A DNA stretch of 64,000 nucleotides from Azolla caroliniana (taxonomy: Eukaryota; Polypodiophyta), in contig JBHGNT010000020.1 of NCBI GenBank assembly GCA_043228905.1, positions 8,618,001-8,682,000 on the forward strand, in the 5' to 3' direction. Below the pieces are notes generated by a model that did not search any database, was not told where the DNA came from, and saw only the letters and a program-made list of their open reading frames with translations. Positions 12,351 to 23,318 of this stretch are shown one piece after another (within the stretch, counting starts at the first letter, position 1; each line of letters starts with the position of its first letter). The position numbers and the translations under genes were made by a program.

Positions 12351-12657
12351 TGTTGGGGACAAGGTCGTCAATACGGAAGTGCAAGCAACATTCGTGATAA
12401 AGAAGAACCTGTGTATGCGCATTAGCAAGATAGACACAAAGAGAGAGAGAGAGAGAGAGAGATCGGCACGAAGAAGTGTTATCTTCCAATAGTAACAACA
12501 ACAGTAATAACAACAACATTTTCTAAAGGATACAAAGTCATTTTATATAGTGACTATCCTAGGGCAACTGCTCTTTATGATATTTACAGAAATAGCCCAA
12601 ACTTGGGTTGTCCGAAGGGACAATGTGAATATGGCCATTATACACTCGTATTCGACA
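12351..12657 (-). repeat. copia-1 5' LTR
   Basis: Partner of 7170-7467, 307 bp long with the same TG...CA ends. It contains a shorter GA tract and an extra AACAACAGTAATAACAAC-like insertion. The leader between it and gag (11677-12336) has no gene. Confidence 0.9.
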
Positions 12658-12886
12658 CCTTGCACATGAGATCTATATATACCTCATTGATGGTATTTTT
12701 GTATTTGATGATGATAATGCTAATTTAATATACTTACTCATCCCCCATCTTGTGTTCTTCATAAGTGTATCTTCCTCTCTCTCTTCCTCTCACACACATA
12801 CACACACATCACTTAATCTTCCGCACTTAACTTAATCACATAATTAGGTACGAATTAACTCTTAATTACTTACCTAATTCTTAACA
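12658..12886 (+). repeat. copia-B LTR A, right part
   Basis: Resumes with the duplicated CCTTG and runs to CTTAACA at 12886. It matches 43648-43917 of LTR B except that the CT microsatellite is much shorter. It then joins a minus-strand copia RT gene directly, so the copia-B copy inserted into copia-2. Confidence 0.85.
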
Positions 12887-15701
12887 ATAACAATTCTAAT
12901 AGAGGCCATTTTAGGTATTGGTGAAAATGTTTCCTCATAATCTAGAGCATATGTTTGAGAATAACCTTTAGCCACTAATCTTGGTTTACATCTATTCAAA
13001 GTACCATCAGAATTGAACCTAGACTTATATACCAACTTACAATCAATTACCTTTTTATCATTCTTGTATAGTGCATCAATTTCTTCCTGCAGAGCACACT
13101 TCCATTCTCTTTTCTTATATGCATCTTCAAAACAATTAGGCTCAATAAAATCATCAACTTTTGCCATAAAGAAATAATGTTGTGCAAATGCAACTATCAT
13201 ATGTTAACCTGTGAACAGGTTTTCTTACTGTACTAGATCTTCTTAATTGTGAAGTTGTCCCACGATTTATGTCAGCTTCTTTAACATAATCATCAATTTT
13301 CTCATTCTCATTATCAACATCGTTTTCTTGATCCACGCTACTTAGCTTACTTGACAAAGGCATTTCAACATCACATTCTAATGTTTTCCTATTTTGCATT
13401 TCATCAAATTTTACACTCTTTGAGATGGAAAACTTCTCATCATCTATATCAAAACATCTATATCCATTTTTTATGACATCAATCCCTAGGAAAATACACT
13501 TTATAGCCTTTTCATCAAGCTTTTTCCTTTCTTGATTAGGAACATACACATAGCAAATACATCCAAAAACTTTTAATGTATCAACTCGAGGCGTTTTATT
13601 ATAAAACATTCATAAGGAGTATTGTTACCAATTATGGTTGTTGGCATTCTATTTATCAAAGTCACTGCATAGTGACATGCGTCAACCCAAAACCTTTTTG
13701 ACAAATTTACTTCAAATAGCATTGCTCTAGCTGTCTCTAGTATGTGTCTATTTTTCCTTTTTGCAATTCCATTCATTTGAGGAGTGTATTTAGGTGTGAC
13801 TTGCCTTATAATACCATTTTCTATTAAGAACTTATCAACTTCATTTGACATATACTCAATTCCTCCATCACTTCGAAGCATTTTAATTTTTCTATTACAT
13901 TGATTTTCAGCAATTTTCTTGAATTCAATGAACGTTGTAAAAACGTCACTTTTATTTTTTACAAAGTATATCCACACCATTCTAGAATAATCATCAATGA
14001 ATGTTACAAAATACCTTATCCTCCAATCCTCCAATAATCCACATCCGTAGGAACCAACTCCAATGGGTGGTTGAAAGTTGGATTTCTCATCGGCATTACC
14101 GTCCTTGTGAACTTTGCTTTACAACACGGGTCACAAAAAGGTAGGACACAATCTCTATTAAACTTTGGCAATCCATGAACCAAATCATTATTACTCATAT
14201 TTAGCAATCTTTTTGCACTCACATGTCCCAATCTTTTATGCCACAACTCAAACTCATTTTTTTCATTTGCAATCATGCATTTCTTTTCTGTGTCATTCAA
14301 TATGAACATTCGTCCTACTTTTCTTCCGATTACAAGCATTTCTCCTGTGTTTGAACTTGTTATTGTACATCCATACTTATTAAACAATACATCCATATCT
14401 TTCTCAACTGCTTGACCAATATAAATTAAATTCTTTTTAACACCAGGTACATACCACACATCTTTTAACTTTTTGTACATGTCATTCGACAAATGCAATT
14501 GAACATCTCCACAACTTTTTACATCATAACATGTATCATCACCCATAAAAATTTCAATTGGAGTGGACAAACCCTTTGTTGCGTCAAACAAACCACAATC
14601 TCTAGTCATGTGATTTGAACAACCAGAATCAAGATACCAAGCAATATTTGCATTCTTACCAATTGTAACTGCAAGTGCATTTTTATCACATGTATTCTCA
14701 ACATGTTTATCTACTTGAATAATACTACTGGATGCATAATTACTTTCAGTATATTTCCATTCTTTATATCACTTTGTCTACTCCAATAGTCTTGCACATG
14801 ATGCCCAATCTTATTACAATAAAAACACTTAATAGTTGAGGCTGAATAGCCATGAAAATTACCTTGATTATTATGAAACTTTCGTCCTCTCTGCATTCTC
14901 CCTCTCCCTCTATTATTATTGTTATTGTAGTTCTCACCTTCTTGTTTATTTTCATTGTAAATTTGTTCATTTAGCCATCTTCCACGAGCTTGATTTCTTC
15001 CTCGTTGTTGCCACCCATCCTCTTACTCTTGGAGATTTTCCTCTATTAGCATAGAAGGATGGTTCCTCATTCCAATCCTTATAACTCTTTGATGAACTTG
15101 TAATTTGTTCTTCTTGTAGCAACTTAGGAATCAACTCATCAAATGATGGTATTCCAACAACATAAATGGATGTTTTAAATATATTAAAGTTTGATGGCAA
15201 TCCTTTCAAACATACATGCACAATATCATCATCATCCACAATACAATCTATCAATGCCAAATCCTCCACAATTTTTGCTAAATTTTCCAACATAATCCAT
15301 GATTGTCATGTTTCTATCCAATGCATACTAACATTTTGTAATTGCTCTTTTCGTTGCATCTTTCTAGCCAAAGACACATTCGAAAAAATCTTTTCTAATG
15401 TATTCCACATTTCCTTAGTAGTATTACAATGCCTTATATGTGGAATCAAAGATGATGAAAGAGTGTTTGAAAGTATTACCATGGCTTGTGCATCCTTTTT
15501 ATTCCAATCCTTTGCATCCTCAATAACACCAGATTCTTTTTCCTTTCCCTTTCTATCTTCTTCTTTTATTGTAGGACTAGGTTGATCATTAACAACTATA
15601 TACCACAATTCTTCGGCTTTTAAAAACAACATGACTTTATACTTTCATGATGCATAATTATCTTTAGTCAATTTTTCAAGTTTCGCTACTTGAACAGACA
15701 T
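12887..15701 (-). pseudogene. copia-2 gag-pro-int-RT fragment
   Basis: Starts at ATG 15701 with an early in-frame TGA near 15647. Then come a UBN2-like gag (15632-14967, two pieces), a knuckle reading CFYCNKIGHHVQDYW near 14830 in which the last Cys is Tyr, a protease motif DSGCSNH near 14620, an integrase HHCC module and core (14609-13573), and the start of RT (13200-12887). The core keeps both Asp residues, but the catalytic Glu appears as Lys in the NGIAKRK motif near 13770. Frames change between pieces, so small indels add to nonsense changes. Not functional. Confidence 0.85.
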
Positions 15702-16005
15702 ATTGAATGCAAATACGTAAGGATCTTAATTAAAAATGTTTACCAAAAAACCGTCGTTGTTGAAAAACTTGTGTGTTCGTGATAGGTTGATGCTTGACGG
15801 CCTTTCGATATGTTGTCACGATAATTGTAGAAGAAATCGCTTATTGTTGAGATGTTGATACTGATAGTTCAGATGAGGAAGGAAAGGTTGTACAAAAGTT
15901 GTCTATGGTGTTGAGATGTTGATATTGATTGGTGAGTTTCTGGAGAAGTAATAGAAGAAATGTAATGATGGGAGAATCTTTGGCAGAGATGAACGGTTGA
16001 TTATG

Positions 16006-16017
16006 GCTCTGATACCA
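16006..16017 (-). promoter_or_regulatory. copia-2 primer binding site
   Basis: The minus strand reads TGGTATCAGAGC exactly, the initiator-Met tRNA site. It directly abuts the 5' LTR that begins at 16018. Confidence 0.9.
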
Positions 16018-16167
16018 TGTTGAAATCTAGATATATGAGATATCTTCAAAAATAAGTCTTATTGAACGGTGGGGGAAAGCCCCCTTTATATAAGATGAAG
16101 CATGCGAGCATGTACGCCACATGCTCGCCACATGGCTTCATGTATGCATGACATTGTATGCATTACA
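16018..16167 (-). repeat. copia-2 5' LTR, short
   Basis: From TGTTGAAATC (next to the PBS) to CATTACA. A minus-strand TATATAAAGG box lies near 16083-16092. At about 150 bp it is short for a copia LTR. The right end is inferred from the CA terminus only, since the partner LTR is lost. Confidence 0.6.
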
Positions 16168-16429
16168 TGATACATTTCCTTATTATAAGCTCTATCGTAT
16201 ATAAAGTAAAGGTGCCAGGTTCAAATCCCTATATGCCTATTATCCTATTGTGCTTGATCCTCAAGAGTAATGTCGTCGACCTGGATCACTTTGTATATTA
16301 TCGACTCTCTATGTCGACTCCCCTTTGTCTTCGACTATCGACTCTCGGCCCAAACAATCTTCTCTTCCCATAGGAGAGACATATTCCTAACTGTAAAGAA
16401 TTGGATGGATTTTGGAGCGGAAGAACAAT
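16168..16429. other. spacer between copia-2 and copia-3
   Basis: No gene seen. It contains a GGTTCAAATCCC stretch at 16218-16229 like a tRNA T-arm, but no cloverleaf. Part of it could belong to the copia-3 LTR, whose left end I cannot fix. Confidence 0.4.
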
Positions 16430-16430
16430 A

Positions 16431-16478
<48 letters not shown>

Positions 16479-16758
16479 GATTATAGAAAATCAGAAAACT
16501 GTATTACAAAGGAAGCAAGAATAACCAACAACATCACAAAGAGAGGGAGAAGGTGCTTATGTAGTCACCTTCTCTCTAAGTTCTCTCACTAGAACCGCCT
16601 CTTGGGAAAGAGGTTGTCTTAACTACTTAAAGAATATGTTTCATAGGACATTCACTTCTATGACAAACTAGTTACTATACAAGGAGATGGGGTGTTCACA
16701 CACTTGAGTATCCTAGAGTGTGTTCCCACTCACTGGAAGTTGAGTTTGATTCTCAACA
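16430..16758 (-). repeat. copia-3 3' LTR (left boundary uncertain)
   Basis: On the minus strand it begins TGTTGAGAATCAAACTCAAC, close to the start of the copia-B LTR (TGTTGAGAGATCAA). A GT/GA microsatellite lies at 16431-16473. A purine-rich GAAGGGA lies immediately upstream on the minus strand, and a longer tract (GCTTGAGGGGGAG) about 80 bases further. The left end is a guess. Confidence 0.5.
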
Positions 16759-16854
16759 CATCCCTTCAAACACAACTTTTGGTCGTCGGATGGTTGGTTC
16801 AGATTGGTCCTCGGGGGTATACTCCTACTGCTCCTTACTCCCCCTCAAGCTCGG

Positions 16855-19800
16855 CTAGTCGATGGTCGAAAGACCTAGGTCGGTCGTGAACTGTCGTAGC
16901 TTGTCGATTCCTAGGGCTTTGGTGAAGATGTCCGTCGTCTTCAAGTTTTGTGTTGAGGTGTTGCAGGTTAACATCCCTGGCCAGAACACGCTCTCAGATG
17001 AAGTGATAGTGCACTTCGATGTGCTTAGTCCGAGCATGGAAGAGTGGGTTTTGAGCAAGGTGGATATTGCTCATGTTGTTGCAGTAGAGGAGAATTGGAT
17101 CCTTGATGGGAACACCCAGATCCTTCAAGATTCTCTTGAGCCAAATGGCTTTGCATGCGGCTATGGCCGCGCCCCTGTATTCGGTTTTGGTGCTCGACAG
17201 TGTGATTGTCGGTTGTTTCTTACTACTCCATGATATGGCGCCACTACCAACAAAATAAACAAATCTGGATGTTGATCGTCGGTCGGCTTTGTAGCTGGCC
17301 CATTCGGCATCGGTATAACCTTCGAGTCGTATCGGTGTGGCCGATTTGTAAATGATTCTGAAATCCATGGCTCCACTCACATACCTTAGCACTCGCATAG
17401 CACAATCGAGATGGATGTCTCGCGGAGTTTGCATGAACTAACTAAGGAGGTTAACCAGGTAATTGTGAGGTAGATGAGGCTTCCGACTAGTTGACGATAG
17501 TGCATTGGCTCACACTCTCTAGTGCCTGAGTCGACATCTAGCTTTAGATTTCGATCGAGAGGAGTAGTGACGGGCTTACACTGTGTCATCCCAAACTTCT
17601 AAAGAAGATTGAGGATATAGTGCTTTTGAGAAAGCATGATGCCGTCTCGAGTCTGAATTACTTCTATTCCTAGAAAGTAATGGAGCTCCTTCATATTAGT
17701 CATTTCGAATTAGCTGGAGAGGAGCTTCTTGGTGTGCTGAATATCCGCTAAATGCTCTCCTCTTATGACCAAGTCATCCACATAAATGATGATAAATACA
17801 TGTCCTCTGGAGTCGCTCTGGATGAATAGAGAGTTGTCGGACTTGGACATGTTGAAGTTGATTTGATGAAGATATTGTGTTATCTTCGAATGCCATGCTC
17901 TTGGTGCTTGCTTGAGGCCGTAGAGAGGGGAGTTAGCAGACATCAATCGGATGCGCAGTCGACATGAATCCGGCTAGTTGTACCATGTACACCTCTTCGT
18001 CTAACTCGTCTTGTAGAAAGGCATTCTTTATGTCCATTTGGTGGAGATGCTAGCCTTTTGTTGCTGCAAGCGCAATCACGGTTCAAATTGTAGTCATTTT
18101 TGCCACTGGGGCAAAGGTCTCTTCGTAGTCGAAACCATGCGTCTGCGTGTAGCCCTTCGCCACAAGTTGGGCCTTGTACTAATGGACAGTGTCGTCGGCG
18201 TTGTCCTTTACTTTGAAGATCCACCGGCATCCAATTGCCTTTTGGTGGTTTGCAAAAGGGACGAGATCCCATCTCTCGTTCTTGGAGAGTGCTTGCATCT
18301 CCTCATTCATCGATTTGACCCATCTAGGGTCCTTCGCGGCTTCCGAATAGTTTTCTGGTTCTCAGACTGTCGACACCTTCATCATGAATGCATAATGATA
18401 TGCCATGTAGTCGTCGTAGCCGAATCGGTTAACTACGTTCTTTTCTCCGGTGGATCGACGTGGTTCTCTTGGTGTCCTCATGATGGGCACATCCAATCCA
18501 CCAAACTCATTGTCGGGTAAGTGAGTCAATTCATTTCCAGCTGAGTCTTCGTACTCAGGCATTTTGGCCTTTCCTTTGTCCTGTTTCGAACTCGACCGCG
18601 ACGTACTTGGGTCGCTTGGAGGCTCTTGTGGTCCACTCAACCTGGTTGAGATTGGACTTTCCTCTTATGTGAACCTTGGTTGATCATTCTCCCCCGCATC
18701 TGTGTTGAACTCTGTTTCAACTGTGCCGGATGGGGCTGATTCGACTATATACCAGGATGCTGACTTGTCGAATACTACATCCCTACTCACTCGTACCATC
18801 TTGGTGGAAGGGTTGAAGCACTTATACCCTTTTTACTCGAGTGAGTACCCTACAAGTATACATTTCTTCGACTTGGGATCGAGCTTTTGCCACTTCTCGT
18901 CGGGAATATGTACATATGCAATTGACCTGAATATCCTAACGTGAGATAGATTTGGTTTCTTCCCATAGAACTTTTCGTAGGGGGTAACTTCGTGCACTTC
19001 TAATGTTGTGTAGCGATTCATCATATAAACGTTCATATTCGCCGCTTCAACCAAATATGACTTTGGCAGATGTTTCTCGTTCATCATTGCCCTTGCCACC
19101 TCGAGTATGTGCCGATTCTTGCGTTCGGCGAATCTGTTCTGCTGAGGTGTGTGTGGTAGTATTCCTTCTTGTCGAAGATATGTTGGAAAGGCGTCGGAGA
19201 AGTACTCTTTGTTGTCATCCGATCGAAGGCATCTACATGCCGACCGGTTGCCTTTTCGACTTCGTTTTTCAACCTTTGGAAGTGTCTGAACACTTTGCTC
19301 TTCTGTCGCATAGGGTAGATCCGGGTATGTATGGAGAAGTTGTTGATGAATGTTACGTAGTATTGGCAACCACGACATGTTTCTGTCTAGGGTGGTCCCC
19401 ATACATCTGAGTGTATTACATCTAGGATCCCTTTCCTTATGTTCGTCTCCTTTGGGAACGGTTGACGGTGTTTTTTGCCGAGTTGACAAGCTTCACACAT
19501 GCCTTCTCTCTCATTTTCGGTAAAAGTTGGAAGGTCGAAGACGACTCCTTTCGATTGCATTCCTCTGAGCTTTTGGAGGTTAATGTGACTAATTTGCTTG
19601 TGCCACTACTCTATGTCGGCATCAACTCTCTGGCCCTTGGCATACATTGCCAAGTTCATCTTATGAGAGTTGAGAATGAACATCTGACCTTCTCTCCGAC
19701 CCCGAGTGATGAGTCGGCCTTCTTTTTCAATGAAGCATCCTCCATCGTTGAAGCGGACTTGCATGGCTTGTTCGACTATCTGGCTGATTGAGATTGGGTT

Positions 19801-20256
19801 CTTTGTTATTGTACGAACATGTAGAACATTCTTGATGTAGGTTTGGTTGCCTTCTTCCCCAAATGGGACATTTTCGATATGCAGAATGGGGTGGATTGTG
19901 TCATCCCCAATTTCCACATAGCCGAGTCATTCAGGCTTCCGTAGCTCCTTGAACCAATCCTCGTGGGATGCCATGTGGTTGGATGCACCCGAGTCGATGA
20001 ACCATACATCTTTTGGTTTGGAGGTGTTGGTCGGTTGGAGGTTGTCATCTAGTTCACTCTATGCCTCATCACAAACATGCTGCCATGATTGTCTTAGTCG
20101 GAGTTGGAGGCGTAGTTTGTGAGTTGTCGGCTTGTGGAGGCCGACTCACCCTTCTTTTTCCGAATCTCTGCCACAGTATCCGCACTAAGCGGGATTGTTT
20201 TGACGGCTGGGTCCGGCCTGATTGCTTCCCCTTCTTCCGGATGCTCCACCTCGCGC
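16855..20256 (-). pseudogene. copia-3 pol (protease to RNase H), heavily damaged
   Basis: Reading leftwards: remains of protease/pre-integrase (20048-19606), integrase (19489-18833, with the FAERKNR motif keeping the catalytic Glu), an IN-RT hinge with a GYDDYMAYHY motif (18640-18362), RT with YVDD near 17788 (pieces 18272-17710), and RNase H (17589-16855) with TDAEWA and LSSTKTEY motifs. Several frames and stops are used, so both nonsense and frameshift mutations are present. The right end is interrupted by gypsy-3 at 20257; gag resumes at 27516. The hinge motif is shared with the copia-B remnant at 43160, so both belong to one lineage. Confidence 0.85.
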
Positions 20257-21025
20257 TGTCGTGAAGAAAACCGTCCATAGGCGGAATCGGCGCACCAAGG
20301 CGTGGGAACCGGTTCTTCACGCGCGCACGCTCCAAGTTGTACATAGAAGCGAATTAGGAGGATAATCGGCAGGAACGGGCCCTAACTCAAGTGGAGACAA
20401 AGACCGCGCGAACAGTCTTTTCGGTCGCGCGCGCGAACTGTACGAGTCGGCGGCGTAACTACGCGGATGCGTGAAAAACGGAGCGGATCCCTGTCCAAAA
20501 GGGACAGGGAATAAAGCTGACACGACGGCCTGCTCGTTGGCCTATATAAGGAGCGGGAAAGAGCTGTTGCAGGGATCTCGCGCGGAGAGGACGAAGTGCT
20601 GTCGGACCGTTTCTGGACGCTTCTCTCTCTCTGTTACCTTCCTTCTTGAGCTCCGTAGCCTTTCTGTGCAGGGTTCCGAGGAGGCTCGCGCTGTTTCGAG
20701 GAACGCCCGAGTGCTTCCGGCAGCCCCTTTGAGCGTCGAAGTGAACAGGCATCGGCATCTGTTCGCCGACCTGTTCGGTTGTAACCAACCTGTGCCCCGT
20801 CGAGGGTTGTAGTCGTGTTAGCCATTTTTCTTAATATACATATTTAGTCATTCGCATCTGTCTGTGTCGGTGTCTGTTCGCGTTCACCGTGCTGAAGGGC
20901 CGCGTCCCTGTGTATCCCCGGCCGCGTAGCCGGTTCTCTCCCTTTCTCCTCCCTCGCTTGCTCTTTGGTTCGAGACCCCCGCGGTCCCGCCTCGTTTCCA
21001 CACGCACTTGCGTAAAATCTCGACA
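20257..21025 (+). repeat. gypsy-3 5' LTR
   Basis: TGTCGTGAAG to ATCTCGACA, 769 bp. A TATA box (CTATATAAGG) lies near 20541-20550, preceded by a CpG-rich U3 with GCGCGC runs. The terminal block (CGAGACCCCCGCGGTCCCGCC) is shared with the LTRs of gypsy-4 and of 44912-45589. Confidence 0.95.
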
Positions 21026-21029
21026 TCTT

Positions 21030-21043
21030 TGGTGAACCCGACG
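21030..21043 (+). promoter_or_regulatory. gypsy-3 candidate primer binding site
   Basis: TGGTGAACCCGACG starts four bases behind the LTR. It begins with the TGG expected from a CCA tRNA end but is not the initiator-Met site used by the copia elements here. I cannot assign the tRNA from memory. Confidence 0.55.
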
Positions 21044-21069
21044 TGAAAGAGGCGGCAGAAGAGCAGAAG

Positions 21070-23196
21070 ATGAGGGGGTCGGATCTCGCAGAGGCCATGG
21101 CTTCGGCCGTGGATCGGATTGTAAACGCGCGCGAGAGCACCGGTGCCCTCGACAGAGCTATTGAGGCGGTCGTCGGCACGATCGGCCGGTTCGATGGGAA
21201 GGATGCCACGAAGTATTTGGCGTCCTACGGTGCAGAGATGCTGATGCGGGACATTCCGGAAGAAAGGCGTCTTGCCGGATTTCCCCGAGTGGCGATGCCG
21301 AGCATCCATGCGGAGGTGCTCGAGGTGCGGACGGAGAGCCGTACCTGGGAGGAGTTCGAAGGTCGGCTCCTAGAGAAATACGGGCTGGACGACGCGCTCC
21401 GGCTTTCGAAGCGAAGGTTCATGGAATGGGTGGAGTCCCCGGGGAAGGGAAGAAACGCGTCGGCGCTCCTCCGGGAGTTCGAGGAAAACTTTGCGCGCCT
21501 TTCGGCGCTCGACCGAACCATCCTGGACACGAGCCGGGTCTTGCTGTTTGTCAAGTCGGTCGACGAGCGGGATCGGGAGCAAGTGGGCCTCTTGCTGGAA
21601 ACCGAAGACGGGCTCACTACCGACTGGGCGGCTGTCAGGAAGGTCTGTGGCCGTTTCGACAAACGGCGAGAATGGGCGGATAACGGGGCGACCGGGTCGG
21701 GCTCGATCGCAGCAAGGAAGCTCGAACCAGCGCCACAGGTGCGCAAGGAAGAGACCCGGGAGTGGTTGGAAACCGGTTCGGCTTCGACCGGCGTAGTCAG
21801 AGGCTCAACCGGAGGAGCGGCGCTGGAGGAATTGACGAAGGCGATAAAGGACCTCCAAATCGCGCAGGCCCGAAGGGAAGGAGGCGAACCGGCTCGTGAC
21901 CGACGGCCGGCGGCAGGAAACAGGTGCATGTGGTGCGATGAAGTCGGCCACATTCGGAAGGACTGCGGCGACTTCGCGGAGGCGCTGAGGGACAGGGCGG
22001 TGTACCTGTGGGAAGGACGGGTGCATGCCAGCGACACCCGAAGGGCCCTGAGCCGAAACGACGGAAAGGGTGGTATGAAAAGGTTGATGGAAGAGGCGGC
22101 GGCCCGACACGCGGAAACCGTCCACTACTCGGCGTCGGCCGGCATTCGAGTCGGGGGCGGCGAGGCCCGAAGGGAAAGCAAAGCCGGATTCTGGCCGACG
22201 ATGCTGGAAGGCCTTGCCGGTGCAAGGCTTAAAGGGGAGGAATCGAACAGTGCGGAGAAACAGGTACGGGAGATGACCGGGTGGAGCGACCCGGTCGAGG
22301 AAAGGACGGGCTTCGTGGAAGCCGCTTGCCAGAACTACGAGGCTCTGGTAGAAGAGAAGCGGGTGGGGAGACCCGGGACGACCGGGCCCTCACAACGATA
22401 CGAGACCCGGTCCGGGCCACGACGGGACGAAGCCGGCGGGGCCGGCATGCAAGATAAACCCCAGAAGGGCGGGTACCGTCTGGGGACGGAGATAGAAAGG
22501 ACCACGGACTTACGAAAGGTCCTGGAGGAACGGATCCTCGACAGCAAGGTGGAGCTGTCGTTACGAGAGGTGCTGGGAATCGCCAAGAAGGAGTTCCACG
22601 ACTCCATCGTGGACTTGGTGAAACGGAAGAGGCTGTCGACGGAGACAGAACCGGAAATACCGGTGGAAGTGCGGACGACGCAACTAGACGACATGGCGCT
22701 GGGAGACGAGTGGGCAGAAAGCCACTATTCGAGACCACACTGGGCCCGAGCGACCACGGAGACCCCGGTGAAGATCGGCGATGTCCGGGAACCGGTGATA
22801 GCTTTGGTGGACCACGGATCGGAGATCAATTTGATGTCCATGGACTTCTATAAGAAGGGCAAATGGCCGATCAACACCAAGCACGGGTGGAAAATAAGGG
22901 CAGCAACGCGCGCCACCGAGGAGCTGCACGGGGCCTGTCCGAATGTGCGAGTCAAGATTGGCGACGTCGAGATTGACCAGCACTTCTTCGTGCAGGAGAC
23001 GTCTTCGCATCCGGTCATTCTGGGAGAGCCGTACATCACGGCGGCGCGAATGGAGACCAAAGTGTTGGACAATGGTTCGGCCTACGCGAGGGTCAAAAGC
23101 CAAGACGGGCGCCATTCGGTCCAGTTTCTGACGGTAAGGCCGAACCACGAACGTAACCGCGATTCCCTCGGTTCCGAAAACCGAGAGGATTTTTAG
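21070..23196 (+). CDS. gag-pro: gypsy-3 Gag-protease (ORF1)
   Basis: 708 codons from the first ATG (21070); an in-frame GTG at 21043 lies in the PBS and is not a likely start. The N-terminal two thirds are an alpha-helical, charged capsid-type region. A CCHC knuckle (CMWCDEVGHIRKDC) begins at residue 286. The retropepsin domain is near the C-terminus, with VDHGSE around Asp 581 and a closing ILGEPYI block. Gag would form the particle and the protease would mature it. Having protease in the gag frame and RT in another frame is unusual for plant gypsy elements. The frame ends at TAG 23194, right after a T5 run, and overlaps the pol frame by 40 bases. There are no internal stops. Confidence 0.9.
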   Translation: MRGSDLAEAMASAVDRIVNARESTGALDRAIEAVVGTIGRFDGKDATKYLASYGAEMLMRDIPEERRLAGFPRVAMPSIHAEVLEVRTESRTWEEFEGRLLEKYGLDDALRLSKRRFMEWVESPGKGRNASALLREFEENFARLSALDRTILDTSRVLLFVKSVDERDREQVGLLLETEDGLTTDWAAVRKVCGRFDKRREWADNGATGSGSIAARKLEPAPQVRKEETREWLETGSASTGVVRGSTGGAALEELTKAIKDLQIAQARREGGEPARDRRPAAGNRCMWCDEVGHIRKDCGDFAEALRDRAVYLWEGRVHASDTRRALSRNDGKGGMKRLMEEAAARHAETVHYSASAGIRVGGGEARRESKAGFWPTMLEGLAGARLKGEESNSAEKQVREMTGWSDPVEERTGFVEAACQNYEALVEEKRVGRPGTTGPSQRYETRSGPRRDEAGGAGMQDKPQKGGYRLGTEIERTTDLRKVLEERILDSKVELSLREVLGIAKKEFHDSIVDLVKRKRLSTETEPEIPVEVRTTQLDDMALGDEWAESHYSRPHWARATTETPVKIGDVREPVIALVDHGSEINLMSMDFYKKGKWPINTKHGWKIRAATRATEELHGACPNVRVKIGDVEIDQHFFVQETSSHPVILGEPYITAARMETKVLDNGSAYARVKSQDGRHSVQFLTVRPNHERNRDSLGSENREDF

Positions 23197-23197
23197 A
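23184..23197 (+). promoter_or_regulatory. gypsy-3 candidate -1 frameshift site
   Basis: The gag-pro frame ends GAT TTT TAG. The -1 frame is open from 23157 through 26675. A slip on the T5 run with TTT in the P site would pass the TAG and enter pol. It is not a canonical heptamer, so splicing (as in Ogre-type elements) or re-initiation at ATG 23319 are alternatives. Confidence 0.4.
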
Positions 23198-23318
23198 GAG
23201 GACTGCCAAGGCGTGGGGCCGCGACAGTCCGGATGCTCCGGGAAAACCCCACATCTGTACGGTAAAACCGTGTACAATAGGTAGGAAATTTTGCTTCTCC
23301 GACAGCGGAGCGTGTACG

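Larger units (their letters stand above)
7170..12657 (-). mobile_element. copia-1: complete minus-strand Ty1/copia element
   Basis: Two LTRs (7170-7467 and 12351-12657) flank one minus-strand gag-pol frame. The 5-bp target duplication CCTTG is at 7165-7169 and 12658-12662. The matching empty site, with a single CCTTG at 43643-43647, is preserved in LTR B, which confirms both ends. The LTRs differ by roughly 16 substitutions plus a 15-bp indel and a GA-repeat length change, so the insertion is not recent. All domains are present but several nonsense codons interrupt the frame. Confidence 0.93.
12887..16167 (-). mobile_element. copia-2: minus-strand copia, 3' part cut off
   Basis: Contains a 150-bp 5' LTR, PBS, gag, protease, integrase and the N-terminal part of RT. 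The rest of RT, RNase H and the 3' LTR are missing because LTR A sits at 12886. AT-richer than its neighbours, hence probably of a different family or age. Confidence 0.85.

Noticed and set aside
16211-16240. tRNA gene or SINE head (GGTTCAAATCCC)
   Set aside because: Only a T-arm/B-box-like stretch is present; no D-arm, anticodon arm or acceptor stem pairs around it.
21225-22037. Long minus-strand ORF of 270 codons opposite gypsy-3 gag
   Set aside because: Shadow ORF caused by GC-rich codons; no domain, no start context, and the opposite strand has an intact gag with a zinc knuckle.
23134-23305. Ogre-like intron between gag-protease and RT in gypsy-3
   Set aside because: GT-AG candidates exist (GTAAGG at 23134), but none of the acceptors I tried restores the pol frame; the open -1 overlap is a simpler explanation.
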